DNA of 64,000 nt from Sphingomonas sp. 28-63-12 (GCA_002281535.1 NCGD01000014.1:35927-99926), one strand, 5' to 3'; counted from the first letter of the stretch, positions 35,653 to 45,771 are shown. Notes: a model not told the origin generated them from the sequence alone. Translations and numbers: made by a program.

Positions 35653-37083
35653 TCACACCGCCGTCCCGCCCACCGTCAGCCCGTCGACCAGCAAGGTCGG
35701 CTGCCCGACGCCCGCCGGCACGCTCTGCCCGCCCTTGCCGCACATGCCGACGCCTTCGTCGAGCGCCATATCGTCACCAATGCCGATCACCCGGGTCAGC
35801 ACGCTGGGGCCGTCGCCGATCAGCGTCGCGCCCTTGATCGGACGGCCGATCCGGCCATTTTCCACCAGATAGGCTTCGGTGCAGGTGAAGACGAACTTGC
35901 CCGACACGATATCGACCTGCCCGCCGCCAAAACTCTTGGCGAAAATGCCCTTCTTGACCCTCGAGAGCAACTCGGCAGGATTATCGCGCCCGCTGCGCAT
36001 GAAGGTATTGGTCATCCGCGGCATCGGCGCATGCTGGAAGCTTTCGCGGCGGCCATTGCCGGTGGGAGCAACCCCCATCAGCCTGGCATTAAGCCGGTCC
36101 TGGATATAGCCCTTCAGGATGCCGTCTTCGATCAGGATATTCTCCTGCGTCGGCGTCCCCTCGTCATCGATCGACAGCGAGCCGCGGCGGTCGGCGATTG
36201 AGCCGTCGTCGACCACGGTGACCCCGGGTGCGGCGACGCGCTCCCCGACCCGCCCCGAAAAGGCGCTGGTGCCCTTGCGGTTGAAATCGCCCTCGAGCCC
36301 ATGGCCGATCGCTTCGTGCAGCAGGATGCCGGGCCAGCCGGGGCCCAGCAGCACAGTCATTTCGCCCGCCGGCGCATCGACCGAATCGAGGTTGACCAGG
36401 GCCTGGGCCAGCGCCTCGTCGATCGCACGGTTCCAGGTTGCCGATCCCATCAACTGATCATAGAGATAGCGACCGCCCAGCCCGAAGGTGCCGGTTTCGC
36501 GGCGGCCATCCTGCTCGACGACGATCGACACGTTAAGGCGAACGAGCGGCCGGATATCGGTTGCGACGAAACCATCAGCGCGGACGATTTCGACGACATT
36601 CCACTGGCCCGACAGCGATACAGACACTTGGGCAACGCGGGGATCACGCGCGCGGGCAGCGGCGTCGATCGTCTGGCACAGATTCACTTTGTCTGCGAAG
36701 GGCACCAGGTCGAGCGGATCGGCCGCCGTATAAAGATGCCGGTTGGTGGCGCGCGGGGCAGCGGCCCTGGGGCCGGTGGTCGGATCGATCAGCGCCATCG
36801 TTTCCGCTGCGCGACCGATCGCCGCCGCGCTGATCTCATTGGCATGAGCAAACGCCGTCATCTCGCCCGATACGGCGCGCAGGCCAAAGCCGCTTTGGGT
36901 ATCATAGCTTGCCGTCTTCAACCGACCGTCATCGAAGCCGAACGCTTCCGACTTGCGATATTGGAGATAAAGCTCGCCATCATCGGCACGGCCAAGCGCG
37001 CTGGCGGTCAACCGCTGGGCTTCGGCCGGGTCCAGCTGGCCAGCGGCGTAGAGATAGGCGCGGGGATCGGGCATGTTGGTCAT
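35653..37083 (-). CDS. tldD: Metalloprotease TldD
   Basis: The TldD subunit of the TldD/TldE protease that matures modified peptides such as microcins and degrades the CcdA antitoxin in E. coli. Start at ATG 37083 (MTNMPDPRAYLYAAGQLDPA), avoiding an unlikely N-terminal extension. Metal-binding HEAIGH (His256, Glu257, His261) is present, followed by GHGLEGDFNRKGTSAF; the C-terminus carries FTCTEAYLVENGRIGRP and GMCGKGGQSVPAGVGQP. The full length of about 476 residues is normal. No tldE is in the window. A decayed ccdA lies nearby, a coincidence worth noting. Confidence 0.95.
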   Translation of the reverse strand: MTNMPDPRAYLYAAGQLDPAEAQRLTASALGRADDGELYLQYRKSEAFGFDDGRLKTASYDTQSGFGLRAVSGEMTAFAHANEISAAAIGRAAETMALIDPTTGPRAAAPRATNRHLYTAADPLDLVPFADKVNLCQTIDAAARARDPRVAQVSVSLSGQWNVVEIVRADGFVATDIRPLVRLNVSIVVEQDGRRETGTFGLGGRYLYDQLMGSATWNRAIDEALAQALVNLDSVDAPAGEMTVLLGPGWPGILLHEAIGHGLEGDFNRKGTSAFSGRVGERVAAPGVTVVDDGSIADRRGSLSIDDEGTPTQENILIEDGILKGYIQDRLNARLMGVAPTGNGRRESFQHAPMPRMTNTFMRSGRDNPAELLSRVKKGIFAKSFGGGQVDIVSGKFVFTCTEAYLVENGRIGRPIKGATLIGDGPSVLTRVIGIGDDMALDEGVGMCGKGGQSVPAGVGQPTLLVDGLTVGGTAV

Positions 37084-37126
37084 CCCCGGCAATATAGGGC
37101 GCCGCCCGGCAACGTCGAGGGGCAGC

Positions 37127-37357
37127 TTAAACGCTGGCGCCTGCCGGATGATCGGGGAGGCTCGCCTGGTCAGCCCCATCAGCCGGGCCGCCGATCAGCA
37201 CGAAGCGCCGATCGCAATAGCCGCAATCGACATAACCATGCTCGTCAATCTCCAGGAACACGCGGGGATGACCAAGAGCGGTTGGAATTCCGTCGTGCGC
37301 ACCGTCACAAGCGACGCGGCTGACAGTGACACGGGTGATTTCGGGTGGGGGAATCAT
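37127..37357 (-). CDS. Zinc-finger domain protein (zf-CHCC, NDUFS6-like)
   Basis: ATG 37357 gives 76 residues ([19 protein letters not shown]). The fingerprint [24 protein letters not shown] supplies His and two Cys ligands, with a further Cys in VACDG, as in the zf-CHCC family related to the NDUFS6 subunit of complex I. Alphaproteobacteria carry it as a short stand-alone protein. Divergent from the ABC ATPase with 78 bases between starts. Confidence 0.85.
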   Translation of the reverse strand: MIPPPEITRVTVSRVACDGAHDGIPTALGHPRVFLEIDEHGYVDCGYCDRRFVLIGGPADGADQASLPDHPAGASV

Positions 37358-37435
37358 GCCGCCCCGAGTAGCAAGACGCCGCCTGATCGGCAATCGGCAC
37401 TTGGCGTTGGCCCGTGCAGGGCTTATTCGCCTGCC

Positions 37436-38362
37436 ATGACCGAAGCCGCCATCATTATAGATCACCTGTCAAAAACCTATAAGGGCGGCAAGCAGGCGCT
37501 CGACGACGTCTCGTTCGCGGTGCCACGCGGCACGATTTTCGGGCTGCTTGGCCCCAATGGCGCCGGCAAGTCGACCTTGATCAATATTTTGGCTGGCCTC
37601 GTCAACAAGACCGGCGGCACCGCCAATATCTGGGGCTTCGACATCGATCAGCACCCGCGCAATGCGAAAGTGTCGATCGGCATCGTCAACCAGGAAATCC
37701 TGTTCGACCCCTTTTTCACGCCGTTCGAGACGCTGGAAATCCAGGCCGGGCTCTATGGCGTGCCCAAGGCGAAGCGGCGATCGATGGAATTGCTGCGCGC
37801 GGTCCACCTGGAGGACAAGGCCAACGCCTATGCCCGCACCTTGTCGGGCGGCATGAAGCGCCGGCTGATGGTCGCCAAGGCGATGGTCCATACCCCGCCG
37901 GTACTGGTGCTCGATGAGCCGACCGCCGGCGTCGATATCGAGCTGCGCAAGCAATTATGGGATTATGTTCGCGAATTAAATGCCGGCGGCGTGACGGTGG
38001 TGCTGACCACCCATTATCTGGAAGAGGCCGAGCAATTGTGCGACCGGATCGCGATCATCAATCATGGCAAGCTGATCGCCAATGAACCGACCCGGACGCT
38101 GGTCGGCATGGCGCAGGAAAAACTGGTCGCGGTGACGGTCGACCGCGACGTCACGACGCCACCCGATCATGGCAGCTTCCAGAAGATCGAGGTCAAGGGC
38201 GAGCGGGTGCTGGAAATCACCTATCGCAAAGACAGCGTGAACGCAGGGCAGGTCCTCGCAGCGGTGCAGGCGGATGGGTACGGGATTGTCGATGTTTCGA
38301 CCCGCGAGGCCGATCTGGAGGATGTCTTCCTCAATTTGACGCGGGCGAGCAACCTAAGCTGA
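37436..38362 (+). CDS. ABC transporter ATP-binding protein (ABC-2 export type), unpaired
   Basis: ATG 37436 begins [20 protein letters not shown]; an in-frame extension to 37073 lies over the zinc-finger gene and is rejected. The 308-residue ATPase has Walker [18 protein letters not shown], signature [16 protein letters not shown], Walker [13 protein letters not shown] and the H-loop [15 protein letters not shown], with a C-terminal extension of about 85 residues seen in drug or polysaccharide exporters. No permease gene is adjacent: a repeat element and nadB follow, so the partner must be elsewhere. Confidence 0.88.
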   Translation: MTEAAIIIDHLSKTYKGGKQALDDVSFAVPRGTIFGLLGPNGAGKSTLINILAGLVNKTGGTANIWGFDIDQHPRNAKVSIGIVNQEILFDPFFTPFETLEIQAGLYGVPKAKRRSMELLRAVHLEDKANAYARTLSGGMKRRLMVAKAMVHTPPVLVLDEPTAGVDIELRKQLWDYVRELNAGGVTVVLTTHYLEEAEQLCDRIAIINHGKLIANEPTRTLVGMAQEKLVAVTVDRDVTTPPDHGSFQKIEVKGERVLEITYRKDSVNAGQVLAAVQADGYGIVDVSTREADLEDVFLNLTRASNLS

Positions 38363-38385
38363 TCCGTGGCAACCGTTTGCCCGGC

Positions 38386-38458
38386 GCTTGTCGAAGGGCT
38401 GCCTTTTTCTCTACGGATGCAAAGAAGAACAGGGCTTCGACAAGCTCAGCCCGAACGG
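38386..38458. repeat. REP-like palindromic intergenic element
   Basis: GCTTGTCGAAG (38386-38396) and its exact complement CTTCGACAAGC (38435-38445) flank about 38 bases, followed by TCAGCCCGAACGG. The CTTCGACAAGCTCAGCCCGA type of sequence is a well-known dispersed repeat in sphingomonad genomes. It fills the gap between the ABC ATPase stop and nadB and can fold into a hairpin, so it may also end transcription. Confidence 0.75.
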
Positions 38459-38481
38459 AGACTGGCTTGGCCGATACACAT

Positions 38482-40053
38482 ATGAGCGACATCCTTATCA
38501 TCGGCTCGGGTGCCGCCGGCCTTACCGCTGCTCTCAACCTGGCCGATCAGTTCAAGGTGACCGTTCTCGCCAAGGGCGGGCTCAACGAAGGATCGACCGC
38601 CTGGGCGCAGGGGGGGATCGCTGCCGTTCTCGAACCCGGCGACACGTTTGACAGCCATATCGAGGATACGATGATCGCCGGCGCCGGGCTCAACGACCGG
38701 GCAACCGTCGAATTCGTGGTCGAAAGCGCACCGGCAGCAATCGCTAGGCTCGCTCAATTAGGCGTGCCGTTCAATATGGACGGCAATCTTCCCCATCTGA
38801 CTCGCGAAGGCGGGCACAGCCACCGCCGCATCGTCCATGTCGACGACGCGACCGGCTGGGCGGTGCAGGAGGCACTGCAGCACGCCGCCGAAATCCATCC
38901 CAACATCACCTTGGTGCCCGATATGGTCGCCATTGATCTCGCTACCGGACGCCATGAGGAGCGCTATTCGGGGTCGGGCCATGTCTGGGGCGTCTATGCC
39001 GTCAATCGCGCCACCGGCCGCGTTGAACTCTACACCGCGCGCGCCACGATTCTGGCAACAGGCGGTGCCGGACGGACCTATTTGTTTTCGACCGCACCGC
39101 GCGGTGCGACTGGCGACGGTATCGCGATGGCGTGGCGCGCCGGCTGCCGCGTCTCCAACATGGAGATGATGCAGTTCCACCCGACCTGCCTTTACAACCT
39201 GGACGTCAAGAATTTCCTGATTACCGAGGCGGTGCGCGGCGAGGGCGGGCATTTGCTGATCCCCGAGACGGGCTATCGCTTCATGCCCGATTTCGATCCC
39301 CGGTTGGAGCTTGCCCCGCGCGATGTTGTCGCGCGCGCGATCGACCATGAGATCAAGCGGCTGGGCCTTGATTATGTGCATCTCGACATCAGCCACCGCG
39401 AGCCCGACTTCATCCGAGAGCATTTCCCCAATATCTATGAAAAGCTGCTCGGGCTGGGCATCGACATGACCACGGATCCGATCCCGGTCGTCCCGGCGCA
39501 GCATTATACCTGCGGCGGGGTAGTGGTGGATTTGGACGGGCGCACCGATCTGCCGGGGCTCTATGCCGCCGGCGAATGTACCGAAAGCGGGCTGCACGGT
39601 GCCAATCGCCTTGCCTCCAATTCGCTGCTCGAATGTTTCGTTTTCGGCGAGGCGTGCGCACGCCACATCACCGCGCATTGGGACGACCTGCCACCACCGC
39701 CGGCGATCCGCCCCTGGGACGAGAGCCGGGTCGAGGATTCGGACGAAGAGGTCGTCATCAAGCAGAACTGGACCGAAATCCGGCGCTTCATGTGGAATTA
39801 TGTCGGCATCGTCCGTACGACCAAGAGGCTCGAGCGCGCCCAGCATCGCATCCGGATGCTGACCGATGAGGTCAACGACTATTACGGTCATTTCCGCGTA
39901 ACGCCCGACCTGATCGAGCTGCGCAACCTGCTGCAAACCGCCGAGCTGATCGTCAAATCGGCGCTCCATCGCAAGGAAAGCCGTGGGCTGCATTACACGC
40001 TCGATTATCCCGAACTGCTTCCCGAGGCGGCGGATACCATCCTGATGCCGTGA
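38482..40053 (+). CDS. nadB: L-aspartate oxidase
   Basis: First step of de novo NAD synthesis: oxidises L-aspartate to iminoaspartate, passed to NadA. Start at ATG 38482 (MSDILIIGSGAAGLTAALNL); the longer frame upstream runs through the repeat element and is rejected. The 523-residue flavoprotein shows GGLNEGSTAWAQGGIAAVLE (active-site region), REGGHSHRRIVHVDDATGW, MQFHPTCLY and GLYAAGECTESGLHGANRLA. nadA and nadC are not in the window. The fumarate-reductase-like C-terminal helical domain is complete. Confidence 0.95.
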   Translation: MSDILIIGSGAAGLTAALNLADQFKVTVLAKGGLNEGSTAWAQGGIAAVLEPGDTFDSHIEDTMIAGAGLNDRATVEFVVESAPAAIARLAQLGVPFNMDGNLPHLTREGGHSHRRIVHVDDATGWAVQEALQHAAEIHPNITLVPDMVAIDLATGRHEERYSGSGHVWGVYAVNRATGRVELYTARATILATGGAGRTYLFSTAPRGATGDGIAMAWRAGCRVSNMEMMQFHPTCLYNLDVKNFLITEAVRGEGGHLLIPETGYRFMPDFDPRLELAPRDVVARAIDHEIKRLGLDYVHLDISHREPDFIREHFPNIYEKLLGLGIDMTTDPIPVVPAQHYTCGGVVVDLDGRTDLPGLYAAGECTESGLHGANRLASNSLLECFVFGEACARHITAHWDDLPPPPAIRPWDESRVEDSDEEVVIKQNWTEIRRFMWNYVGIVRTTKRLERAQHRIRMLTDEVNDYYGHFRVTPDLIELRNLLQTAELIVKSALHRKESRGLHYTLDYPELLPEAADTILMP

Positions 40054-40192
40054 CCGACCGGCTGCCCATTTTCGGGATTTTCACGGTTAACCGCATAAAA
40101 CAACGTGTTCATCGCAAGGGCTACGATAGGCTATACCTTGTTAAGCGCTGGCAACGCATGATCCCATTGAGCTTACCAGGGGGCTGATCGGC

Positions 40193-41305
40193 TTGACTCG
40201 ACAGGATAAATTCATGGCCGGTGACCGGCACTCTTCAGCATTTGCAACCGCGGCAATGATCGCGCTGGCAGGTTGCGCCTCCACTTCGTCCCCGCAGGGT
40301 GCGCGCGTTGCGACACTGCCGGCACCGCCCCCCGCCTACCGGGTCAGCATGCCGGTGCCGCCACCGGTACCGATCAAGGTGGTCGCACCGGCCGGGCTGG
40401 TCGCCGCGGTCAACGCGCTACGCGCGGAGTTTGATGGGACGGTCGGCATCGCGGTGCGCAGCGTCGACAAGGGCTGGTCGGTCTCCACCAACGGCGACCT
40501 GAAACTGCCGCAGCAAAGCGTGAGCAAATTATGGGTCGCGATGACGGTGCTGGACACCCGCGATGCCGGGCGGCTGACCCTTGACGATCCCGTGACCATC
40601 ACCCGTGAGGATCTGACGCTGTTCCATCAGCCGATCGCCGCCATGGTGACGGGTGACGGCTATAAGGCGACTGTGGGAGAGCTGCTGCAACGCGCGCTGA
40701 CCACCAGTGACAATACCGCCAATGACCGGCTGCTGCGCTATGTCGGCGGGCCAGAGGCCGTGCGGGCGTTCATCAAACGCAAGGGGCTGGGCGCGATCAA
40801 CTTCGGCCCGGGCGAGCGGGTGCTGCAAAGCCAGACCGCCGGACTGGAATGGAAACCCGAATTTGCGGTGGGCAGCGCCTTTACCCGCGCCCGATCGAGA
40901 CTGCCGCTGTCGACCCGGCTGCAGGCATTTGAGAGCTATGTCACCAACCCGCCCGACGGCGCGGCCCCGGCCGCGATCGCCGGGGCGTTGGCGATGCTGA
41001 AAAAGGGTGAATTGCTGTCGGCGCAATCGACCAACTATCTCATCTCGACGATGGAATCGTCGCGAACAGGCAAGCAGCGCCTGCGCGGCGCCGTGCCGTC
41101 CGGCTGGCGCTTTGGCCACAAGACCGGTACTGGCCAGGATCTCGCCGGGCGCACCGCCGGCTATAATGATGTCGGCATTCTGACCGCACCCGATGGGGAA
41201 AGCTATACGCTGGCGGTGATGATCGGCGACACGCCGCGCCCGATACCCGAGCGGCAGGCGCTGATGCAGGCGGTGGTCTCCAGCGTGATTGCCTATCACC
41301 GCTAA
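40193..41305 (+). CDS. Lipoprotein serine hydrolase of the class A beta-lactamase fold
   Basis: TTG 40193 follows CAGGGGGC; ATG 40214 is the alternative. The lipobox cysteine is Cys28 (ALAGCAS), followed by a Pro-rich linker to residue 62. The penicillin-recognising motifs are present: SVSK (Ser109, Lys112), SDN (172-174) and KTG (310-312). A clear omega-loop Glu-x-x-Leu-Asn motif is not evident; GLEWKPEF is the nearest candidate. So hydrolysis of beta-lactams is not assured, and a cell-wall-related peptidase or esterase role is possible. Confidence 0.8.
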   Translation: MTRQDKFMAGDRHSSAFATAAMIALAGCASTSSPQGARVATLPAPPPAYRVSMPVPPPVPIKVVAPAGLVAAVNALRAEFDGTVGIAVRSVDKGWSVSTNGDLKLPQQSVSKLWVAMTVLDTRDAGRLTLDDPVTITREDLTLFHQPIAAMVTGDGYKATVGELLQRALTTSDNTANDRLLRYVGGPEAVRAFIKRKGLGAINFGPGERVLQSQTAGLEWKPEFAVGSAFTRARSRLPLSTRLQAFESYVTNPPDGAAPAAIAGALAMLKKGELLSAQSTNYLISTMESSRTGKQRLRGAVPSGWRFGHKTGTGQDLAGRTAGYNDVGILTAPDGESYTLAVMIGDTPRPIPERQALMQAVVSSVIAYHR

Positions 41306-41482
41306 GCATTTTCGGGCAGAGGCGAAACTTGCTTGCCCAGCGGCGGCCGGGCAGCTTTTTCGGGGGGTGATTGCGCACGCTGGGCATTATCTTTCCAGAC
41401 GCCGGCCGAGCGGCGCGAGCGCATTGGGGCTGACCGATGCGAAAGACTTTGTACGGCGCGGCGGTTCGGCTATCCCTGCGCC

Positions 41483-44236
41483 ATGCCTCATCTCTATCTT
41501 GTCGATGGTTCCGGTTATATCTTCCGCGCCTATCACCGCCTGCCGCCGCTGACCAATATCCGCGGTGAACCGGTGGGTGCGGTTTATGGCTATACGACGA
41601 TGCTGTGGAAGCTTGCCGATGAGCTGCACAAGGCCGATGGCCCGACGCATATGGCCGTCATCCTCGACAAGGGCAGCCATACCTTCCGCAACGACCTGTA
41701 CGACAAATACAAGGCGCAGCGGCCGCCCGCGCCCGAGGACCTGGTGCCGCAATTTCCGATGATTCGCGATGCCACCCGCGCCTTTTCGCTACCGTGCATC
41801 GAGGAAGCCGGGCTCGAGGCCGATGACATCATCGCCAGCTATGCCAAGGCCGCGTTGGCGCAGGGCTGGTCGGTCACCGTCGTATCGAGTGACAAGGATC
41901 TGATGCAGCTGATCGAGCCCGGGCTCGATATGTACGATACGATGAACAACCGACGGCTCGACGCCGCTCATGTCATCGAGAAATTCGGCGTCGGGCCCGA
42001 ACGGCTGGGCGATGTGCTCGCGCTGATGGGGGACAGCGCCGACAATATCCCGGGTGTTGCCGGCATCGGCCCCAAGACCGCCGCCAAGCTGATCCTGGAA
42101 CATGGCGATCTGGAAGGCGTGCTTGCCGCTGCCCCGGCGATGAAGCCGGGCAAGTTGCGCGAGAGCCTGATCGACCAGGCCGATATGGCGCGCCTGAGCC
42201 GGGTGCTGGTGACGCTGAAAGACGATGCTGCGCTGCCCGATCCGCTCGACTCGCTCGAACTCCAGGGCATTCCCGCCGCACCGCTGCGCGCGTTTCTTGA
42301 GCATCACGGCTTCAAATCGCTGCTCGCCAAGCTGGCGGCGGTGGCCGATCCGCCGGTTTCGACGCCAAAAGCTGTGGCGCAGCAGGACGATCCGCCCTGC
42401 GACCTTGATGGCTATGCGACGCTGGTCGACGCGGCTGCGCTCGATCGCTGGATCGCCGATGCCCGGCAGCAGGGCTGGATCGCGATCGATACCGAAACCA
42501 CCGGTATCGATGCGACCCAGGCCGAGCTGGTCGGGGTCAGCCTCGCGCTCGCCCCCAACCGCGCCTGCTATATCCCGGTCGCGCATGGCGGCACCGACAT
42601 GTTCGCCGAAAAGCCCGATCAGATTGACAAGGCCGTCGTGGTCGCGCGGCTGAAGCCGCTGCTCGAGGACCCAAGCGTGCTCAAGATCGGTCATAATCTG
42701 AAATATGACATGATCATCCTCGGCCGGCTCGGCATCGATGTTGCGCCCTATGACGATACGATCCTGATGAGCTTTGATCTCGATGCCGGGCTGCACGGCC
42801 ACGGCATGGACGAGCTGGCGACGCTCCACCTTGACCACACATGCATCGCCTTCAAGGACGTTGTCGGCACCGGCAAAAGCCAGCGCGGCTTTGCCGAAAT
42901 CGATCTGAAGGCAGCGACCCGCTACGCCGCCGAAGACGCCGATGTCACGCTCCGGCTGTGGCGACGATTCAAGCCCCGGCTGGCTGCCGAGGGCGCCACG
43001 CGCATCTATGAAATGGTCGATCGCCCGCTCGCGCCCGTCATTGCGCAAATGGAGCGCCACGGCATCAAGGTCGATCGCGAACAGCTGGCGCAATTGTCGA
43101 GCGAGTTTGCCGGGCAAATGGCGACGCTGGAGACCGAGATTCACGGCCTGGCCGGCGCCCCGTTCACGATCGGCTCCCCCAAGCAGCTCGGCGACGTGCT
43201 TTACGAGCGAATGGGGATCAAGGGCGGGCGCAAGGGCAAGTCGGGCGTCTATTCGACCGATGTGACCGAGCTTGAGAAGATCGCCGCCGACAAGGCGTCA
43301 CCCGGAGCGGTGATTGCGGCGCGGGTGCTCGACTGGCGACAGCTGTCAAAGCTTAAATCGACCTATACCGATGCGCTGCAGGCGCAGATCAACCCCCAGA
43401 CCGGCCGCGTCCATACCAGTTATTCGCTGACCGGGGCGCAGACCGGGCGGCTGTCATCGACCGATCCCAATCTGCAGAACATCCCGATCCGCACCGAGAT
43501 CGGCCGGCAGATCCGTGACGCCTTTGTGGCCGAGCCCGGCCATGTGCTGATGTCAGCGGATTATTCGCAGATCGAGCTGAGGCTGGCCGCGCATATGGCC
43601 GATGTACCGGCACTCAAACAGGCTTTTGCCGACGGTGCCGACATCCACTCGCTGACCGCGCAGGAATTGTTCGGCGAGGTCAATCGCGACACGCGCGGCC
43701 GCGCCAAGACGATCAATTTCGCGATTCTGTACGGGATCAGCCGCTGGGGCCTGGCCGGTCGGCTCGACGTGACGCCGGACGAGGCACAGGCGATGATCGA
43801 CCGCTATTTCGAGCGCTTTCCGGGCATCAACAATTATATCGCAACGACGATCGAAGAGGTGCGCGAGCGCGGCTACACCACCACCTTGTTCGGGCGGAAG
43901 TGCCATTTTTCGCGGATCAAATCGTCTGTCCAGCACGAGCGCCAGGGTGCCGAGCGGGCGGCAATCAATGCCCCGATCCAGGGCACCAGCGCCGACATCA
44001 TCAAGCGCGCGATGGTGCGGATGGGCCCGGCGCTGATCGCCGCCGGTCTGCCCGATGTCCGGATGCTGCTGCAGGTCCATGACGAACTGGTGTTTGAACT
44101 GCCCGAGGGCGATGTTGCCGTGGCAAAGCCGGTGATCGAGCGGGTGATGGCCACCGCCGCCGCGCCCGCGATCATTCTGTCGGTGCCGCTCGGGGTTGAA
44201 ATCGGTACCGGCAAGAGCTGGGGCGCCGCCCATTGA
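41483..44236 (+). CDS. polA: DNA polymerase I
   Basis: ATG 41483 (MPHLYLVDGSGYIFRAYHRL). The 917-residue protein has all three domains: 5'-3' exonuclease (EEAGLEADDIIASYA, GDSADNIPGVAGIGPKTA), 3'-5' proofreading (IAIDTETTGID, KIGHNLKYDM) and polymerase A with motif A MSADYSQIELRLAAH, motif B RGRAKTINFAILYG and motif C LLQVHDELVFEL. Fills gaps in repair and removes Okazaki primers. The flippase gene begins inside its stop (TTGA). Confidence 0.98.
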   Translation: MPHLYLVDGSGYIFRAYHRLPPLTNIRGEPVGAVYGYTTMLWKLADELHKADGPTHMAVILDKGSHTFRNDLYDKYKAQRPPAPEDLVPQFPMIRDATRAFSLPCIEEAGLEADDIIASYAKAALAQGWSVTVVSSDKDLMQLIEPGLDMYDTMNNRRLDAAHVIEKFGVGPERLGDVLALMGDSADNIPGVAGIGPKTAAKLILEHGDLEGVLAAAPAMKPGKLRESLIDQADMARLSRVLVTLKDDAALPDPLDSLELQGIPAAPLRAFLEHHGFKSLLAKLAAVADPPVSTPKAVAQQDDPPCDLDGYATLVDAAALDRWIADARQQGWIAIDTETTGIDATQAELVGVSLALAPNRACYIPVAHGGTDMFAEKPDQIDKAVVVARLKPLLEDPSVLKIGHNLKYDMIILGRLGIDVAPYDDTILMSFDLDAGLHGHGMDELATLHLDHTCIAFKDVVGTGKSQRGFAEIDLKAATRYAAEDADVTLRLWRRFKPRLAAEGATRIYEMVDRPLAPVIAQMERHGIKVDREQLAQLSSEFAGQMATLETEIHGLAGAPFTIGSPKQLGDVLYERMGIKGGRKGKSGVYSTDVTELEKIAADKASPGAVIAARVLDWRQLSKLKSTYTDALQAQINPQTGRVHTSYSLTGAQTGRLSSTDPNLQNIPIRTEIGRQIRDAFVAEPGHVLMSADYSQIELRLAAHMADVPALKQAFADGADIHSLTAQELFGEVNRDTRGRAKTINFAILYGISRWGLAGRLDVTPDEAQAMIDRYFERFPGINNYIATTIEEVRERGYTTTLFGRKCHFSRIKSSVQHERQGAERAAINAPIQGTSADIIKRAMVRMGPALIAAGLPDVRMLLQVHDELVFELPEGDVAVAKPVIERVMATAAAPAIILSVPLGVEIGTGKSWGAAH

Positions 44237-45741
44237 CGGCCGCCCCGCTGCACCCTGCAACCCCGGCTTCAGACGATATCGCCGCGATCGCCAAGGGCGG
44301 ACGGACCAACATCATGGGATTCGCGCTGCGGCTCGCAGCGCGGGTGCCCTTCTTGTTCGTCGCCGGGCGGCTCTATGGCGCCGACATGGTTGGCCGCTTC
44401 GCGCTCGCCGTGGTCGCAGTCGAACTGGCGGCATTGCTGGCGACGCTGGGGATGAAGCGCGGGCTGGCCCAGGCGCTGTCCGAAAGCGACCGGCCACATG
44501 CCCATGTCGCGTGGGACGCGCTGGCCGTCGCGCTGATCGCGTCGATCGCCGCAAGTGCGGTGTTATTCGCCTTTCCCGGCATTATGTACCGGATCATGCC
44601 GCCGATCGGCATTGCGCGGTGGCTACCCGGTATCGTCTTTGCGATCGCCTGGTCTGATCTGACGCTGGCGGCCTTGGCCTATCGCCATGATGTGAAGGCA
44701 ACCGTCACCGCGCGCGCAGTGATCGAGCCCTGGACGATCAGCATCGCCGCGACCGCCCTGTGGTTCGTCGCCCCGAATGACGGACTGGAAATCGCCTATA
44801 TGCTGTCGATGGTTGCCGCGCTGATCGCGTCGATTATCCCCTTTATCCGCAGCTACGGCCTGCCGCATGGCTGGACGCCGAGACTGGCGACGATTGCATC
44901 GCTCGCGCGGCAAAATATGCCGCTAGCCGGTGCCGATGCCATCGAATGGGCGACGCGCAATGTCGATCGCTTCATTCTCGGTCAGCTGTTCGCCCCATCG
45001 GTGGTGGGCATTTATTACATGGCGCAGCAGATCGCGTCGCTGCCGGGCCGGCTGAAGAGCAGCTTCGATCCAATCCTTGGCCCGGTCATCACCACCAGCC
45101 TTGCGCGCGGCGACAAGGCGGCGGTGGCGAGCCAGATCCGCCAGGTCGGCTTCTGGATCATGGCGGCGCAGGGCTGCCTGGCACTGATGGGCTCGATCCC
45201 GGGCGAAGCGGTGATGGGGACGATCGGGCCGCAATTCGTCGCCGGCACCGCCGCGCTGGCGTTTCTGCTGACGGCGGAGGTCGTCGCCTCGATGGCGGCA
45301 GTCTCCGAAAGTGCCCTGGTCTACGTCGCGCGCCATCGCAACCTGATGATCTCCGCGGTGATGCTCGTTTTTCAGATCGGGCTGAGCTTTGCGCTGATCT
45401 TCGCGATGCGCGGGGTGGGCTGGCCGCCCAATTATCAGGCGGCTGGGCCTGCCGTTGCGCTGATGCTGTCCTTTGCGATTACCTCGATCATCAAATCGCG
45501 CTTGCTATCGAGCCTGTTGCAGGCCCCGGTATCGGGCTGGCGCTGGGCGTTGCTGTGGGCGGCGTTGGTCGCCATTCTGGTCGGCACCGCCTTTACCTCG
45601 CTGCCCCATCGGTTTGAATGGGCCGAGCTGGTGTTCGGCCTTCCGGCGATCGGCGCGAGCTATGCCCTTGTGCTGTGGCGCTGGGCGTTCGGCCCCGCAG
45701 ATCGCGCGCTGTTCAGGCGGATGCCGAAGAGCGACGGCTAA
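44233..45741 (+). CDS. Polysaccharide flippase (Wzx/MviN-like, MOP superfamily)
   Basis: Starts at TTG 44233 overlapping the polA stop by four bases. The 502-residue protein is hydrophobic with about 12-14 membrane helices; typical segments are LAARVPFLFVAGRLYGADMV and DAIEWATRNVDRFILGQLFA, the latter the family's central helix pair. Such proteins flip lipid-linked sugars across the inner membrane for lipopolysaccharide, capsule or exopolysaccharide. No glycosyltransferase genes are beside it, so the polymer is unknown. A REP-like element follows. Confidence 0.88.
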   Translation: MTAAPLHPATPASDDIAAIAKGGRTNIMGFALRLAARVPFLFVAGRLYGADMVGRFALAVVAVELAALLATLGMKRGLAQALSESDRPHAHVAWDALAVALIASIAASAVLFAFPGIMYRIMPPIGIARWLPGIVFAIAWSDLTLAALAYRHDVKATVTARAVIEPWTISIAATALWFVAPNDGLEIAYMLSMVAALIASIIPFIRSYGLPHGWTPRLATIASLARQNMPLAGADAIEWATRNVDRFILGQLFAPSVVGIYYMAQQIASLPGRLKSSFDPILGPVITTSLARGDKAAVASQIRQVGFWIMAAQGCLALMGSIPGEAVMGTIGPQFVAGTAALAFLLTAEVVASMAAVSESALVYVARHRNLMISAVMLVFQIGLSFALIFAMRGVGWPPNYQAAGPAVALMLSFAITSIIKSRLLSSLLQAPVSGWRWALLWAALVAILVGTAFTSLPHRFEWAELVFGLPAIGASYALVLWRWAFGPADRALFRRMPKSDG

Positions 45742-45771
45742 AGCGTTTTCAGGTCAGTTGAACCAGCGCCG

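Noticed and set aside
41306-41482. 177-base gap before polA as a possible small RNA
   Set aside because: No stable hairpin with a T-run or convincing promoter was found; it looks like ordinary intergenic DNA.
41789-43144. 451-codon minus-strand frame inside polA
   Set aside because: Fully antisense to a well-supported gene and composed of low-information Arg/His/Gln-rich sequence.
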